23,482 bases of DNA from Actinomycetota bacterium (GTDB lineage: Bacteria; Actinomycetota; Actinomycetes; Actinomycetales; Microbacteriaceae), in the NCBI GenBank assembly GCA_009704705.1, contig WLDR01000005.1, forward strand, positions 1-23,482. The letters run 5' to 3'. The stretch's first letter is position 1; the number at the start of each line of letters is the position of its first letter. A program made the translations under genes and the position numbers. Positions 7,340 to 14,458 of the stretch are shown here, in pieces. The notes under the pieces were generated by a model. That model worked only from the letters and a program-made list of their open reading frames with translations, was not told the DNA's origin and made no database searches.

Positions 7340-8377
7340 ATGACCACTTCACGATCGGCGCGCTTCCGAATTCCGGCAATCGTTGTTGCCGCCATAGGGA
7401 TTTCATCCGGCTTAGTCGGATGCTCAACTGCAGACGACACCACATTCCGCATTGTGACGACAACCACGCACGTCACGGACTTCACGAGAAACATCGTTGG
7501 CGACGCGAGTGCGGTGTATCCGCTCTTGCAGGCGAATCAATCGGCGCACAGTTTCGACCCTTCCGCGAAGGACCTTCTTGAGCTCAGTGCAGCGGACGTG
7601 CTCGTCATTAGTGGAGCCGAACTCGAACCGTGGGTTGACGATGCCCTGACTGCCGCAAACTTCAACGGCGAAATCATCGATGCGTCGACGGGGATCACTC
7701 TGCTGCAGTCAGGTGAGACCGAAGCGGAACATGACCATGCCGCGGAAGAAGCCGCGGCGGAAGAAGCTCCAGCCGACGAGCATGACCATCTGCACGCCGA
7801 CGGAGACCCGCACATTTGGACCTCTCCTGCGAACGCAGAGCTGATGGTGACGAATATCACGGACGGGCTTGTGGCTGCGGATCCGGAAAACGCGTCGATT
7901 TACACGGAAAACGCTGATTCCTACATTGGTCAACTCGCCGTTCTTGACGAGTGGGTTACCGAAAACATTGAGCAGGTTGCGACCGCCGAGCGGTTGCTCG
8001 TCACGAATCACGATGCCTTCACCTATTTCGTCTCTGAGTACGGCATCACTTTCGTCGGTTCGATCATCCCGGAGTTTGATGACAACGCGGAACCCAGTGC
8101 TGCCGACATCGATGCGCTGGTTGAAAAAATCCGAGAGACGGGTGTGCGAGCCATTTTTGCAGAGAGTTCCATTTCGTCGAAGCTCGCCGAAGCCGTCGCC
8201 GCACAGGCGGATATTGAGGTCTTCGCGGGCGATGAGTCGCTGTATTCCGATACGCTCGGCGCAACGGGGAGTGGCGCAGAAACCTACATCTCTGCCACGA
8301 TTCACAACGTTCGGCTTCTCGATAAGGCTTGGGGGGTCGAACCGCTTCCAGTACCGGAGGAAATCGAAAATGCCTAG
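7340..8377 (+). CDS. znuA: Zinc ABC transporter substrate-binding lipoprotein (ZnuA/TroA family)
   Basis: A 345-residue cluster A-I metal-binding protein. The N-terminus is a lipoprotein signal with lipobox LVGC (Cys28), so it should be anchored on the outer face of the membrane. Expected metal ligands are present: His70 (SAHSFDPSAKDLLEL), His158 (DPHIWTSP), His224 (TNHDAFTYF) and Asp304 (YSDTLGATGSG). His at the third position fits the zinc type; manganese-type PsaA has Glu there. A charged His/Glu/Asp loop (about 128-156, with EHDH and EHDHLHADGD) precedes the second ligand and resembles zinc-collecting loops. The ATG follows a -10 by six bases, so translation is probably leaderless. It overlaps the ATPase gene by 8 bases. 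Manganese import is the alternative. Confidence 0.9.
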   Translation: MTTSRSARFRIPAIVVAAIGISSGLVGCSTADDTTFRIVTTTTHVTDFTRNIVGDASAVYPLLQANQSAHSFDPSAKDLLELSAADVLVISGAELEPWVDDALTAANFNGEIIDASTGITLLQSGETEAEHDHAAEEAAAEEAPADEHDHLHADGDPHIWTSPANAELMVTNITDGLVAADPENASIYTENADSYIGQLAVLDEWVTENIEQVATAERLLVTNHDAFTYFVSEYGITFVGSIIPEFDDNAEPSAADIDALVEKIRETGVRAIFAESSISSKLAEAVAAQADIEVFAGDESLYSDTLGATGSGAETYISATIHNVRLLDKAWGVEPLPVPEEIENA

Positions 8378-9140
8378 CCCGCTCATCGAAGTCATTGATG
8401 GTTTCTTCGGATACGACAAGTCCGTTGCCGTGGGAGACGTGAACCTCGCCGTCAGAAGCGGGGAAGCACTCGCGCTCATTGGATCGAACGGTTCGGGCAA
8501 GTCCACCATTCTCCGCGGCATAGCTGGCCTGCATCCCATGCTGAGCGGACGGATGCTCTTTGACGGGGCCCCCCGGAGCGCGGACACTGCGACGCAGATC
8601 GGGTATATGCCGCAGGCAGAAACCTATGACGCGTCGTTTCCGGTAACCCTTCGGCAAGCGGTTGAAATGGGCCGTTATCGACGACTGGGTTGGTGGCGTC
8701 GAATGAAACAGGTCGATCGAGTGGCCGTGTCGGCCGCGCTCCAGGTCACCGACCTGACGGATGTCGCCGAAACCATTTTTTCTAACCTGAGTGGCGGTCA
8801 GCAGAAGCGAGCGATCCTTGCACGGGCACTGGCCAATCAACCGCGAATTCTGCTTCTCGACGAGCCATTCAACGGACTCGACAAACCCAACCGCGACTCG
8901 TTGAAACGCACCCTCATCCGACTGAAGAAGTCTGGTGCTGCTGTGGTCCTGACCACACATGACCTCGACCTCGCGCGAGACGTGTGTGACACAGCGGCGC
9001 TTCTTCACGACGGCAAAGTCGAAGCATACGGTTCTGTTGCGCAAACACTCACGATGAAGCATCTGGCGAATGTCTTTCCGAGTATTGAACTCGACGCCGA
9101 CGCGAGCACGGTTATCTTGTCTAGCCATCACGGGCATTGA
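8370..9140 (+). CDS. znuC: Zinc ABC transporter ATP-binding protein
   Basis: A 256-residue ABC ATPase that powers metal import with the two permeases downstream. Walker A is GSNGSGKST (38-46), the signature is LSGGQQKRA (140-148), Walker B is ILLLDEP (160-166) with the catalytic Glu165, and the H-loop is TTHD (His197). MPQAETYDASFPVTLRQAVEMGRY is the Q-loop region typical of metal-type (ZnuC/MntB) ATPases. ATG 8370 has GGAGG at 8356-8360 and lies within the last codons of znuA. The frame stays open well upstream, but that part is only a shadow of znuA. The following permease starts one base after the TGA. Confidence 0.93.
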   Translation: MPSPLIEVIDGFFGYDKSVAVGDVNLAVRSGEALALIGSNGSGKSTILRGIAGLHPMLSGRMLFDGAPRSADTATQIGYMPQAETYDASFPVTLRQAVEMGRYRRLGWWRRMKQVDRVAVSAALQVTDLTDVAETIFSNLSGGQQKRAILARALANQPRILLLDEPFNGLDKPNRDSLKRTLIRLKKSGAAVVLTTHDLDLARDVCDTAALLHDGKVEAYGSVAQTLTMKHLANVFPSIELDADASTVILSSHHGH

Positions 9141-9141
9141 C

Positions 9142-9981
9142 GTGGAGGCCGTTCAACTTCTCTTCGAGAGTTTTCGTTTCCCGTTCATTCAGAATGCACT
9201 CGCTGTGATTATCCCCTTGGCACTGGTCACGGGGCTTGTCGCTGTCTTCATTAACCTTCGCGGACTGGAGTTTGTCTCTGATGGCTTGACGCACGCCGTC
9301 TTTCCCGGCTTGGCGGCAGGTTTTGTTGTCGCGGGTAGTCCCGGTTTGCTTCCCGGAGCGCTCATCGCCGCCGTGATCGCAACACTCGCCCTGACGTACT
9401 TTGCCGGGGTAGGACTCGCATCCGATACGGCAACGGCCATCACGTTGACCGGCATGTTCGCAATCGGTGTCCTCATCGTTTCAACCCCGGGCGGAGGTTC
9501 CACATCGATTGAAAGCCTGCTGTTCGGGCACCTCTTCACTGTCACGTCGATGGAAGCCGGCCTGGCCGCGCTTGCCGCCGGACTAGCTGCGACACTCGTG
9601 CTCGTCACATACCGGGCTCAAGTCTTTGCAGCGTTTGACGAGGACGGCGCGCGAGGCGCAGGGTTTCGCACACTGTCGGTCAACATCACGTTGAACCTCG
9701 CAATCGCCCTTGTCGTGGTTTCTGCATCCCTTGCCGTAGGAAACCTGCTTGTGCTCGCCTTGCTCATCGTGCCGGGAGCGACCGCACGCCTGGTTGCCCG
9801 CAAGTTCACCAGCATGGTTGTAGTTTCTGTGGCTGTCGCTGTCGGTGCCAGCATCACGGGAGTCTTGCTTGCCGTGGTGCTCTCGTTTACCGTGGACGTT
9901 CCCGTTCCGGGAGGCGCCACGGTTGCGTTGATGTTCGTGGCCGTCTATCTCGTCACGCTTGTTCTGCGAGTGCGCCGATGA
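9142..9981 (+). CDS. znuB: Metal ABC transporter permease (ABC-3 family), first subunit
   Basis: A 279-residue integral membrane protein with about eight or nine hydrophobic segments. It carries ABC-3 landmarks: FINLRGLEFVSDGLTHAVFPGLAAG near the N-terminus, TGMFAIGVLI mid-protein and LLVLALLIVPGATARL in the second half. The GTG at 9142 is chosen because it begins one base after the ATPase stop and starts the conserved hydrophobic part; translation probably continues by coupling, since no good ribosome binding site is visible. It overlaps the second permease by four bases (ATGA). Paired, different permease subunits are more typical of MntCD/SitCD systems than of single-permease ZnuB, but the zinc-type sensor and operator favour zinc. 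Confidence 0.88.
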   Translation: MEAVQLLFESFRFPFIQNALAVIIPLALVTGLVAVFINLRGLEFVSDGLTHAVFPGLAAGFVVAGSPGLLPGALIAAVIATLALTYFAGVGLASDTATAITLTGMFAIGVLIVSTPGGGSTSIESLLFGHLFTVTSMEAGLAALAAGLAATLVLVTYRAQVFAAFDEDGARGAGFRTLSVNITLNLAIALVVVSASLAVGNLLVLALLIVPGATARLVARKFTSMVVVSVAVAVGASITGVLLAVVLSFTVDVPVPGGATVALMFVAVYLVTLVLRVRR

Positions 9982-10772
9982 GTTACTTTGACCGCGCGTT
10001 ACTCGCCATCTCGTTGGCCGGGGCTCTTTCTGGGCTTGCCGGAACCTTCATCATTTTGCGCCGTCGCGTGTTGCTCGTTCAGGCACTCACTCATGCAACC
10101 TTTCCGGGCGCCGTTGTCGCGGTTCTGATTGGACTCACCGTTCAAGTTGGGGCACTCTTGGCGAGCGTCGCGATCCTCGCAGCCTTGCTTGTCATTGGAC
10201 GCCTGCGCCCCGCCATCCTGCAGGCTTCGACGGGAGTTTTGCTCACGGCGGGATTTGCCCTGGGAATCTTGCTTCAAGCAATCAATCCCGAGGTTCCTCT
10301 GCGTCTCGAGGCGTATCTCTTCGGCTCGGTACTGGCAAGCACGAATACGGACGTCGCGGTTCTCATCGCCGTGCTCGCTGCTGTCGTTGTGACGCTCACG
10401 GTTTTTGGTCGCCGCCTCAACTTTTACCTCTTTGATTCTGTCGGTTACCAAGCGAGTGGGTTGCGTCCCTGGTTCGCGGAGTTTGTCTTGCTTGCTCTCA
10501 CGGTGGCAACGGTCGTTGCGACAATGCCGGCCCTCGGCGCGCTTCTGTCGATAAGCCTTGTGGCGGCACCGGCGGCGGCGGCGCGGGAACTCACTCGAAC
10601 GGTACGGGGAATGCTTGTGGTCGCGCCGATTCTGGCGGTGGGTTCGGGCCTGTTGGGGTTACTCCTGTCACGTTGGCTTGGTCTTGCAGCCGGCGCTGCC
10701 GTGGCGCTCGTCGCGGTTGCTGTTTACGTCATTGCCGCCGTCATTGGTCGACTATTGCGCAGGTCGGCATGA
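9978..10772 (+). CDS. Metal ABC transporter permease (ABC-3 family), second subunit
   Basis: A 264-residue membrane protein homologous in layout to the preceding permease. It has GLAGTFIILRRRVLLVQALTH followed by ATFPGAVVA at the N-terminus, TGVLLTAGFALGILL mid-protein and ATMPALGALLSISLVAAPAA in the second half. Several hydrophobic helices follow, and the protein ends in a short basic tail (GRLLRRSA). The start overlaps the first permease (ATGA), and the stop overlaps the regulator gene (ATGA at 10769-10772), so expression of the block is tightly coupled. It probably forms a heterodimeric channel with the first permease. Confidence 0.88.
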   Translation: MSYFDRALLAISLAGALSGLAGTFIILRRRVLLVQALTHATFPGAVVAVLIGLTVQVGALLASVAILAALLVIGRLRPAILQASTGVLLTAGFALGILLQAINPEVPLRLEAYLFGSVLASTNTDVAVLIAVLAAVVVTLTVFGRRLNFYLFDSVGYQASGLRPWFAEFVLLALTVATVVATMPALGALLSISLVAAPAAAARELTRTVRGMLVVAPILAVGSGLLGLLLSRWLGLAAGAAVALVAVAVYVIAAVIGRLLRRSA

Positions 10773-11161
10773 GCGAACCGTTAAAGCGAATGACGCGACA
10801 AAAGACGCAGGTTCGGGATGCCTTGGAAGCACACGAGACATTTGTGGGCGCACAGGCGCTTCACACATGGCTGGTTTCTCAGGGAGCCACACTCGGCCTT
10901 GCCACGGTGTATCGCGCCCTGAATGAACTCGCCGAGTCGGGCCTCGCTGACTCACTTCAGTCGCCCACGGGCGAAACGCTGTTCCGTGGATGCGCGACCA
11001 GCGACCATCACCATCACCTGATTTGCCGGCAATGCGGCCGTACTGTTGAGGTTCACTCCGACGTCGTCGAAGACTGGGCGCGGCGCGCTGCGTCGGAGAA
11101 CGGATTCTCGCAAGTCGGTCACGTCCTAGATATCTACGGCACGTGCGCTGATTGCAAGTAA
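10769..11161 (+). CDS. zur: Zinc uptake regulator, Fur family
   Basis: A 130-residue winged-helix repressor. The DNA-binding half contains TRQKTQVRDALEAHETFVGAQ and the recognition-helix region LGLATVYRALNEL. The structural zinc site is Cys86/Cys89 (CRQC) with Cys126/Cys129 (CADC). The regulatory site described for M. tuberculosis FurB/Zur (Asp62, Cys76, His81, His83) is matched one residue earlier by Asp61, Cys75, His80 and His82, so this is a zinc sensor rather than an iron Fur (correspondence recalled, not aligned by program). ATG 10769 overlaps the permease stop. Being the last gene of a transporter operon with a Zur-like box at its promoter implies negative autoregulation. Confidence 0.9.
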   Translation: MSEPLKRMTRQKTQVRDALEAHETFVGAQALHTWLVSQGATLGLATVYRALNELAESGLADSLQSPTGETLFRGCATSDHHHHLICRQCGRTVEVHSDVVEDWARRAASENGFSQVGHVLDIYGTCADCK

Positions 11162-11350
11162 TCACCTGAGCCGTTTTTGCCGATGCACCACGAAGACGAT
11201 TCGCGCTGGGAGCCGTTTGCCGGGTACTCTTGGACACTGGCTGTGCAAAATTCCTTGTGCAGTCGCGGGCCTTCCCGACGTGAGTCGACGAAGGGCTGCA
11301 GACAAGAAATCTTGGGTGGCGTTCAGGCGCCACGGTAGGAGGAAACAGAC
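11162..11350 (+). promoter_or_regulatory. Leader region of rpmB-rpmG-rpsN with a hairpin before the ribosome binding site
   Basis: This 189-base gap holds no gene I can support. GTGGCG-TTCAGG-CGCCAC (11316-11333) can form a six-base-pair hairpin just upstream of AGGAGG (11337-11342), the ribosome binding site of rpmB. A second inverted repeat, TGCAAAA-TTCC-TTGTGCA, lies at 11244-11261. No convincing promoter or AATnATT-type Zur box is seen, so either readthrough from zur or an unrecognised promoter drives the genes downstream. Confidence 0.35.
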
Positions 11351-11587
11351 ATGGCTGCGACCTGTCAAGTGACCGGAGCCATTCCCGGCTTTGGGCACAA
11401 CATTTCACACTCGCACCGCCGCACGAAGCGCCGGTTCGACCCGAACATTCAGAAGAAGACGTACTACGTGCCTTCGCTTCGTCGGAATGTAACACTCACC
11501 CTTTCAGCTAAGGGGATCAAGGTAATTGATGCTCGCGGCATCGAATCGGTCGTTAAAGACCTGCTCGCTCGTGGGGAGAAGATCTAA
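11351..11587 (+). CDS. rpmB: 50S ribosomal protein L28, zinc-independent (C-) type
   Basis: A 78-residue L28. CQVTGAIPGFGHNISHSHRR at the start and LSAKGIKVIDARGIESVV at the end are the C- pattern shared with E. coli L28 and with the zinc-free paralogue of mycobacteria. Only one cysteine is present, so there is no zinc ribbon. AGGAGG lies at 11337-11342, eight bases before ATG 11351. The stop overlaps the start of rpmG by one base (TAATG). It follows zur on the same strand after a 189-base gap. Confidence 0.95.
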   Translation: MAATCQVTGAIPGFGHNISHSHRRTKRRFDPNIQKKTYYVPSLRRNVTLTLSAKGIKVIDARGIESVVKDLLARGEKI

Positions 11588-11754
11588 TGGCAAAGCAACA
11601 GGACGTCCGTCCCATCATCAAGTTGAAATCGACGGCTGGCACCGGTTACACCTACGTGACCCGCAAGAACCGTCGTAACACCCCTGACCGTCTCGTACTC
11701 AAGAAGTATGACCCCGTCGTGCGTAAGCACGTGGAATTCCGCGAGGAGCGCTAA
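11587..11754 (+). CDS. rpmG: 50S ribosomal protein L33, zinc-independent (C-) type
   Basis: A 55-residue protein: MAKQQDVRPIIKLKSTAG, then YVTRKNRRNTPDRLVLKKYD and a FREER end. This is bacterial L33. It has no cysteine at all, whereas zinc-binding L33 carries two CxxC pairs. ATG 11587 shares its A with the rpmB stop; rpsN starts directly after its TAA (11752-11754). Confidence 0.95.
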   Translation: MAKQQDVRPIIKLKSTAGTGYTYVTRKNRRNTPDRLVLKKYDPVVRKHVEFREER

Positions 11755-12060
11755 ATGGCAAAGAAAAGCAAGATTGCTCGGAATGAGCAGCGCAAAGTAA
11801 TCGTCGAACGCTACGCAGCGAAGCGACTCGAACTCAAGAAGGCTCTGGTAGACCCGAAAGGCACCGACGAGAGTCGCGAAGCCGCACGCATCGGACTGCA
11901 GAAGCTTCCGCGTAATGCATCACCGGTTCGTGTGCGGAGCCGCGACGCGATTGACGGCCGTCCCCGCGGTGTACTCACGAAATTCGGCATCTCGCGTGTC
12001 CGATTCCGTGAAATGGCACACCACGGTGAATTGCCGGGTATTCGTAAGTCAAGCTGGTAA
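11755..12060 (+). CDS. rpsN: 30S ribosomal protein S14, zinc-independent (C-) long type
   Basis: A 101-residue S14 of the long form, with MAKKSKIARNEQRKVIVERY at the start, LPRNASPVRVRSRDAIDGRP in the middle and HGELPGIRKSSW at the end. It contains no cysteine, unlike the short form of about 61 residues with a four-Cys zinc site. The start abuts the rpmG stop with no gap. In many actinobacteria this trio is a Zur-controlled backup set; in some Micrococcales S14 is absent from the spc operon, so this copy could be the only one. That cannot be decided from the window. Confidence 0.95.
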   Translation: MAKKSKIARNEQRKVIVERYAAKRLELKKALVDPKGTDESREAARIGLQKLPRNASPVRVRSRDAIDGRPRGVLTKFGISRVRFREMAHHGELPGIRKSSW

Positions 12061-12145
12061 CTTTTAGGGCAGGTCAGCCACCCGGTTGATCTGAGACGGG
12101 CCGTGAGGCTCCACTCGTTCCCATAAACAGGTCCAGGAGGACACC

Positions 12146-12427
12146 ATGGCTCTCAACAAGTCTGAACTCGTTGCCGCAATTGCCGGCAAGACCAACCAGT
12201 CGCCGGCAACTGTCGGCGGCATCATTGACGCAATGTTCGAGGTTGTCTCCGCAGAGGTCGCCAAGGGCGAGAAGGTCAGCGTTCCCGGCTGGATCTCGTT
12301 CGAGCGCACCGCTCGCGCAGCACGCCAGGGTCGCAACCCACAGACGGGTGCAACCATTCAGATTGCCGCCAGCAACTCCGTCAAGGTTTCCGCTGGAAGC
12401 AAGCTGAAGGCAGCTGTCAAGAAGTAA
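12146..12427 (+). CDS. hup: DNA-binding protein HU
   Basis: A 93-residue HU-family nucleoid protein that binds and bends DNA as a dimer. It has MALNKSELVAAIAGKTNQS at the N-terminus and GWISFERTARAARQGRNPQT, which contains the DNA-embracing arm (GRNPQTG), followed by a C-terminal KVSAGSKLKAAVKK. It lacks the long Lys/Ala-rich tail of mycobacterial HupB, so it is the short form. AGGAGG at 12135-12140 is five bases before the ATG. A strong terminator follows 15 bases after the stop. Confidence 0.96.
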   Translation: MALNKSELVAAIAGKTNQSPATVGGIIDAMFEVVSAEVAKGEKVSVPGWISFERTARAARQGRNPQTGATIQIAASNSVKVSAGSKLKAAVKK

Positions 12428-12442
12428 GTCACTTACTCTGAA

Positions 12443-12478
12443 CGAAAGCCGCCCCAATCGGGGCGGCTTTCGTCATTT
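12443..12478 (+). terminator. Rho-independent terminator after hup
   Basis: A 13-base-pair stem formed by CGAAAGCCGCCCC (12443-12455) and GGGGCGGCTTTCG (12460-12472), with the four-base loop AATC. The T-containing stretch TCATTT follows. The stem is perfect and GC-rich. It ends the ribosomal-protein/HU block before the CopD-CtaG gene. Confidence 0.92.
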
Positions 12479-12507
12479 AGCCGGTCTGCTCGTGTTCGCG
12501 TGGTGCG

Positions 12508-12513
12508 TAGGCT
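12508..12513 (+). promoter_or_regulatory. Candidate -10 box for the leaderless CopD-CtaG message
   Basis: TAGGCT, identical to the -10 of the zinc operon, lies seven bases before GTG 12521. Transcription would start at the GTG. The -35 region is not clear. This favours GTG 12521 over the in-frame GTG at 12500, which would place the promoter inside the gene. Confidence 0.5.
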
Positions 12514-12520
12514 GGAACGC

Positions 12521-14458
12521 GTGAACATCGTCGCGCGCGTGGGCCTTCCCGTGCTTCTGCTTGCGACGGGAGCCGCTGGCTTAGCCGTCGCGTTTGCCGT
12601 CGGTGGTGCGTTGAACTACACCGCGGGCAACGTTGACGTTACGGTTTCGCTGTCGGTGTCCACCATGATTCTGTATTTGAGTGCTTCCGTTCTGATCGGG
12701 GCATTGACCGTCGCATTGTGGGCGATTCCTGCCAATACAGATGCCTACCGGCGTGCGCTAGACATTGCCGCTCTGGGCGGCGTCGTGGCAACGCTGAGCT
12801 CCGCATCGTCTGCCCTGCTCGTGTTCATGAACGTCAGCCAGAACCCCTTTGAAGCTAGTGATTCCTTCGGTCAGCAATTGGGCTTCTTCTTGACTCAAGT
12901 TGGGCTGGGGCAGGCGTGGCTCGTCGTTGTCTTGTGTGCGGCGAGCGCCACCGTGTTGGCCTTTGCCGTAACGAATCAAACAGCCCTGTTTTTTGTCGGA
13001 CTGCTCTCGCTCGGCACCCTCGTCCCGCTGGCCTTGCAGGGTCATGCCGCGGGCAGCGCCGACCACGCCCTTGCAACGAACTCGCTGCTTCTGCACGTGG
13101 TTTTCGCGGCCGTGTGGCTCGGCGGTTTGATTGCGCTCACACTTGTGTCGTGGCGACTTGCTCCGGATGAGCGCCTCGCCGTGTTCCGCAGATACTCCAC
13201 GCTCGCGTTGATTGCGTTTATCGTCGTGGCCGGTTCGGGGGCCATCAACGCCTGGGTTCGACTGGGTTCCTGGAGTGCCGTGGGAACACCATACGGAACC
13301 GTGGTCGTGCTCAAGGTGATTGCCCTGGGACTTCTTGGCCTATTCGGAGCATGGCAGCGCGGTTTCTTCCTCGCTGGAAAGCGGCGCTCATTCACCTGGT
13401 TCATAGCGCTCGAACTGGCCGTGATGGGCGCGGCGATGGGGCTCGCGGGGGGATTGTCGCGAACGCCCACGCCCGTTTCAGACGATGTGTCGGCGAATCC
13501 CACTCCGGCTCAGATTCTCACCGGGGAAGTTCTCCCACCGCCCCTGGACATGACCACGTACTTCACCATGGTGCGAATTGATCCCATTTGGCTGGCCGTT
13601 TGCTTGTTCGGCATATTCTTTTACCTTGCCGGCTACGTTCGGTTGCGCCGACGCGGCGACACATGGCCGATTTTGCGCGTGCTCTTTTGGGTGGTCGGCA
13701 TGCTCGCCCTGTTGTGGATCACGAATGGTGCGGTCAACGCCTACGAACACGTGTTGTTCAGCCAACACATGCTCGCCCACATGGCACTAGGCATGATTGT
13801 GCCCATTCTGTTGGTACCCGCAGCGCCGGTTACGCTGGCGCTGCGTGCAATTGCGAAGCGCACAGATGGCAGCCGGGGCGCGCGCGAGTGGATTCTGATC
13901 GCCGTGCACTCGCGGTACGCGCGCCTGATTTCAAACCCGATTTTTGCGACCGTCAACTTCGTCGGCTCTCTCTGGCTCTTCTACTACACGGGCATACTCC
14001 GCTGGGCAATCACCGATCACATCGGGCACGAATGGATGATCGTCCACTTCTTGCTCGCTGGCTATCTTTTCGTGCAGAGCTTGATCGGAATCGACCCCGG
14101 GGTGAATCGGTTGCCGTACCCGTTCCGATTGGTTCAGCTTCTCATCGCGATGACGGTGCACGCGTTCTTCGGGCTCATTCTCATGAGCGGAACGGCTCTC
14201 CTCGTGGCGGACTGGTATGGCGCCATGGGGCGTACCTGGGGGCCAACTCCGCTGGAAGATCAGGCCAGCGGAGGAGCAATCGCCTGGAGCCTCGGGGAGA
14301 TTCCGAACGCGATTCTCGCGACCGTAATCGGAATTCAGTGGAGCCGAAACGACGCAAAGGTGGCGAAACGCTTGGATCGCCAAGCAGACCGTTCAGACGA
14401 CGCTGAGCTTGATGCGTACAACGAGATGCTGCAGAAGATTTCGCATAAATCCCGATAG
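12521..14458 (+). CDS. CopD-CtaG fusion: copper import / cytochrome oxidase copper-assembly membrane protein
   Basis: A polytopic membrane protein of 645 residues. The N-terminal half is CopD-like: helices with HVVFAAVWLGGLIALTLVS (near residue 192) and the segment FRRYSTLALIAFIVVAGSG, ending at LLGLFGAWQR. A hydrophilic linker of about 40 residues (TPTPVSDDVSANPTPAQI) leads into a caa3_CtaG domain from about residue 345, with HVLFSQHMLAHMALGM near 415 and DHIGHEWMIVHFLLAGYLF near 500; the His clusters are candidate copper or membrane-face ligands. CtaG-type proteins help build the CuB site of cytochrome c oxidase; CopD proteins move copper across the membrane. The fusion is known in actinobacteria. 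The gene ends exactly where the convergent neighbour ends. Confidence 0.88.
   Translation: MNIVARVGLPVLLLATGAAGLAVAFAVGGALNYTAGNVDVTVSLSVSTMILYLSASVLIGALTVALWAIPANTDAYRRALDIAALGGVVATLSSASSALLVFMNVSQNPFEASDSFGQQLGFFLTQVGLGQAWLVVVLCAASATVLAFAVTNQTALFFVGLLSLGTLVPLALQGHAAGSADHALATNSLLLHVVFAAVWLGGLIALTLVSWRLAPDERLAVFRRYSTLALIAFIVVAGSGAINAWVRLGSWSAVGTPYGTVVVLKVIALGLLGLFGAWQRGFFLAGKRRSFTWFIALELAVMGAAMGLAGGLSRTPTPVSDDVSANPTPAQILTGEVLPPPLDMTTYFTMVRIDPIWLAVCLFGIFFYLAGYVRLRRRGDTWPILRVLFWVVGMLALLWITNGAVNAYEHVLFSQHMLAHMALGMIVPILLVPAAPVTLALRAIAKRTDGSRGAREWILIAVHSRYARLISNPIFATVNFVGSLWLFYYTGILRWAITDHIGHEWMIVHFLLAGYLFVQSLIGIDPGVNRLPYPFRLVQLLIAMTVHAFFGLILMSGTALLVADWYGAMGRTWGPTPLEDQASGGAIAWSLGEIPNAILATVIGIQWSRNDAKVAKRLDRQADRSDDAELDAYNEMLQKISHKSR

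Noticed and set aside
8064..9137. Long open frame on the minus strand (about 357 codons) opposite znuA/znuC
   Set aside because: It crosses two well-supported genes and its product is Arg/Pro/His-rich low-information sequence typical of a shadow frame.
11244..11261. Inverted repeat TGCAAAA-TTCC-TTGTGCA before rpmB as a second Zur box
   Set aside because: It lacks the AATnATT core and the TGA/TCA ends of the 7305-7321 site; at most a small hairpin or an unrelated operator.
13588..14406. Plus-strand open frame (about 272 codons) inside the CopD-CtaG gene
   Set aside because: Out-of-frame shadow rich in Arg; the main frame has clear membrane helices and conserved His motifs.
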